From Camelus bactrianus (Eukaryota; Chordata; Mammalia; Artiodactyla; Camelidae), in contig NW_027413960.1 in NCBI RefSeq assembly GCF_048773025.1, positions 4,467,945 through 4,531,944 on the forward strand: a stretch of DNA of 64,000 bases, read 5' to 3'. Positions 61,952-64,000 of the stretch are shown in pieces (position 1 is the first letter of the stretch; each line of letters begins with the position of its first letter). The translations under genes and the position numbers were made by a program. The notes below the pieces were generated by a model. That model worked only from the letters and a program-made list of their open reading frames with translations. It did not search any database and was not told the DNA's origin.

Positions 61952-64000
61952 CACTGTAAAACCGAGTTGGAGCTAGTACCTCCCCATATATATGTATGGA
62001 GTGGAGTTTGTAACAGAAGAGAAACTTAGTGTTCCCAGCAAGCTAGGTGAAGGACGGCTTTCACACACACTTATCTCTCAGAACTGAGCATGTGGAGAGA
62101 CGTTCGTTCATGTAGCACAAAGGGAACGGTTTGCGGGGAAACTTTTACTCTGGTTTCTCAGTCTGTTTCCTAGTGCCCGTTTGAAGTTCCTGCAGTTTTC
62201 ACTGAAAAACCTAGTTGGAGCTAGTACCTCCCCATATATATGTATGGAGTGGAGTTTGCAACTGAAGAGAAACTTTGTGTTCCCAACAAGCTAGTTGAAG
62301 GACAGCTTTCACACACACTTATCCCTCAGAACTGAGCATGTGGAGAGACGTTCGTTCATCTAGCACAAAGGGAACGGGTTGCAGGAGAAACTTTTACTCT
62401 GGTTTCTCAGTCTGTTTCCTAGTGCCGGTTTGAAGTTCCTGCAGTTTTCACTGTAAAACCGAGTTGGAGCTAGTACCTCCCCATATATATGTATGGAGTA
62501 TAGATTGCAACTGAAGAGAAACTTTGTGTTCCCAACAAGCTAGGTGAAGGACGGTTTCACACACACTTATCTCTCAGAACTGAGCATGTATAGAGACGTT
62601 CGTTCATCTAGCACAAAGGGAACTGGTTGCAGGAGAATCTTTTACTCTGGTTTCTCGGTCTGTTTCCTAGTGCCGGTTTGAAATTCCTGCAGTTTTCACT
62701 GTAAAACCGAGTTGGAGTTAGTACCTCCCCTTATATATGTATGGAGTGGAGTTTGCAACTGAAGAGAAACTTTATGTTCCCAGCAAGCTAGGTGAAGGAC
62801 GGCTTTCAAACACACTTATCTCAGAACTGAGCATGTGGAGAGACGTTCGTTCATCTAGCACAAAGGGAACGGTTTGCAGGGAAACTTTTACTCTGGTTTC
62901 TCAGTCTGTTTCCTAGTGCCCGTTTGAAGTTCCTGCAGTTTTCACTGAAAAACCTAGTTGGAGCTAGTACCTCCCCATATATATGTTTGGAGTGGAGTTT
63001 GCAACTGAAGAGAAACTTTGTGTTCCCAACAAGCTAGGTGAAGGACGGCTTTCACACACACTTATCTCTCAGAACTGAGCATGTGGAGAGACGTTCTTTC
63101 ATCTAGCACAAAGGGAACGGTTTGCAGGAGAAACATTTACTCTGGTTTCTCAGTCTGTTTCCTAGTGCCGGTTTGAAGTTCCTGCAGTTTTCACTGTAAA
63201 ACCGAGTTGGAGCTAGTACCTCCCCATATATATGTGTGGAGTGGAGTTTGCAACTGAAGAGAATCTTTGTGTTACCAACAAGCTAGGTGAATGACGGCTT
63301 CCACACACTTATCTCTCAGAACTGAGCATGTGGAGAGACGTTCGTTCATCTAGCACAAAGGGAACGGTTTGCAGGGGAAACTTTTACTCTGGTTTCTCAG
63401 TCTGTTTCCTAGTGCCGGTGTGAAGTTCCTGCAGTTTTCACTGTAAAGCCGTGTTGGAGCTAGTACCACCCCATATATATGTATGCAGTGGAGTTTGCAG
63501 CTGAAGAGAAACTTTGTGTTCCCAACAAGCAATTTGAAGGACGGCTTTCACACACACTTATCTCTCAGAACTGAGCATGTGGAGAGGCGTTCGTTCATCT
63601 AGCACAAATGGAACGGGTTGAAGGAGAAACTTTTACTCTGGTTTCTCAGTCTGTTTCCTAGTGCCGGTTTGAAGTTCCTGCAGTTTTCACTGTAAAACCG
63701 ATTTGGAGCTAGTACCTCCCCATATATATGTATGGAGTGGAGATTGCAACTGAAGAGAAACTTTGTGTTCCCAACAAGCTAGGTGAAGGACGGCTTTCAC
63801 ACACACTTATCTCTCAGAACTGATCATGTGGAGAGACGTTCGTTCATCGCGAACAAAGGGAATGGTTTGCAGGAGAAACTTTAACTCTGGTTTCTCAGTC
63901 TGTTTCCTAGTGCCGGTATGACGTTCCTGCAGTTTTCACTGTAAAACCGAGTTGTAGCTAGTAACTCCCCATATATATGTATGGAGTGGAGTTTGCAACT
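61952..64000 (+). repeat. Partial third pass of the divergent cluster
   Basis: After 61,951 the sequence jumps to an altered I-like copy (gtttgtaacagaag, gcggggaaac) instead of B, so the whole B-H set is skipped. It continues with two ctgaaaaacctagttgg heads (62,203 and 62,945), an H copy, K-like copies including one with cttccacacactt (near 63,299), and a tcatcgcgaac copy at 63,845, about 2,484 bp (10 monomers) after the one at 61,361. Indels are denser here than further left. The array continues past the window end. Confidence 0.72.

Larger units (their letters stand above)
1..64000 (+). repeat. Uninterrupted ~249-bp satellite DNA array
   Basis: Every part of the window is a copy of the same unit of about 249 bp, arranged head to tail in one orientation. 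The start motif cactgtaaaaccgag recurs at 1, 250, 497, 746, 995, 1244, 1493, 1742, 1991, 2239 and so on to the end, giving about 257 copies. Copies differ at scattered bases and by small indels, mostly 1-2 bp, and share long identical stretches, so the array is fairly young or well homogenised. The consensus is about 45% GC (113 of 249 by hand count). I saw no unique DNA, mobile element or gene between copies, and both window ends lie inside the array. This is typical of eukaryotic constitutive heterochromatin. I do not recognise the family, and a centromeric role is possible but not shown. Confidence 0.98.

Noticed and set aside
1-64000. CRISPR array
   Set aside because: There are no short direct repeats separated by unique spacers; the entire 249-bp unit is repeated, and its variants are also shared between copies.
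1-64000. Mobile element insertion or array edge inside the window
   Set aside because: I followed the monomer start motif through the window and found no gap of more than one unit and no unrelated sequence.

Overview
The whole 64 kb window is one uninterrupted tandem satellite array. The unit is about 249 bp (range roughly 245-251), so there are about 257 head-to-tail copies, all in the same orientation. The array runs off both ends of the window. I found no gene, tRNA or rRNA gene, transposon, CRISPR array or unique spacer. All open frames are short (90 codons or fewer), recur at the same phase of the repeat, and have no domain content. The consensus monomer (bases 1-249 are a typical copy) is about 45% GC. 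It carries a PstI site near its end, a TATA-rich dyad near its start, a short CA run in the middle and six CpGs. The window is therefore eukaryotic heterochromatin of centromeric or pericentromeric, subtelomeric or interstitial-block type. I do not recognise the family and cannot name the species.

The array is not a flat repeat of one monomer. Monomers fall into recurring variant types recognisable by diagnostic bases, which I label A-R and X for this annotation: A (taaagccgttttgg, ccccgtatat), B (aacagatttgg, tagcccaaagg, gggtggtagggg), C (gctagcacctcccaat, gtgccattttgatg), D (gaagcacgg, gttgctggagg, tgcccgtttg), E (gaaagtcgg, gcatttggag, ccaagtgccgc), F (cctattgccgg, cctgaatttttc), G (gctagatgaagg, ttatccctc), H (gtatagagacg, tttgaaattcc), I (cccagcaagc, gcaggaaac, tttaaagttcc), J (gaagagtaac, ggacgtctttc), K (atgtgtggag, tttgaatttcc), L (gccgtgttggag, tttgacgttcc), M (actgaggatg, ggtataaag), N (catatatatatatgg, gcaggaaaaac), O (gagcttatgg, cgtacatc), P (gttgaagctag, atcaagcac), Q (cccaaaaagc), R (cgttcctctagc, tattgcctg), X (ggaatttgc, gtggacaaacg). 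These types follow each other in a repeated order, so the array has higher-order repeats (HORs). One module runs B-C-D-E-F-G-H-I (8 monomers, about 1,989 bp; 9 with A). A second runs I-A-X-D-E-R-G-J-K-L-M-N-O-P-Q-A, with members sometimes missing.

Layout: 1-3.5 kb second module; 3.5-6.0 kb first-module members; 6.0-13.5 kb a 3,733-bp 15-mer repeated twice in tandem, with no difference that I could find; 13.5-18.9 kb second module with an internal 12-mer repeat, matching 42.1-46.0 kb; 18.9-20.3 kb first-module members; 20.3-23.2 kb second module, matching 30.7-33.6 kb; 23.2-27.1 kb mixed monomers with a local 2-mer duplication; 27.1-30.7 kb 4-, 8- and 9-mer repeats with chimeric monomers; 33.6-37.1 kb ends in a 745-bp 3-mer repeated twice without a visible difference; 37.1-50.8 kb mixed blocks that match the left half of the window; 50.8-64 kb a 22/23-mer super-repeat (about 5.47-5.72 kb) that itself contains two 8-mers and a set of divergent monomers.

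The variant order, the chimeric monomers and the length changes by whole monomers indicate repeated in-register unequal exchange or gene conversion. Type calls and boundaries come from reading by eye. The percentage identities, the family name and any centromeric role would need dot-plot, database and chromatin data.
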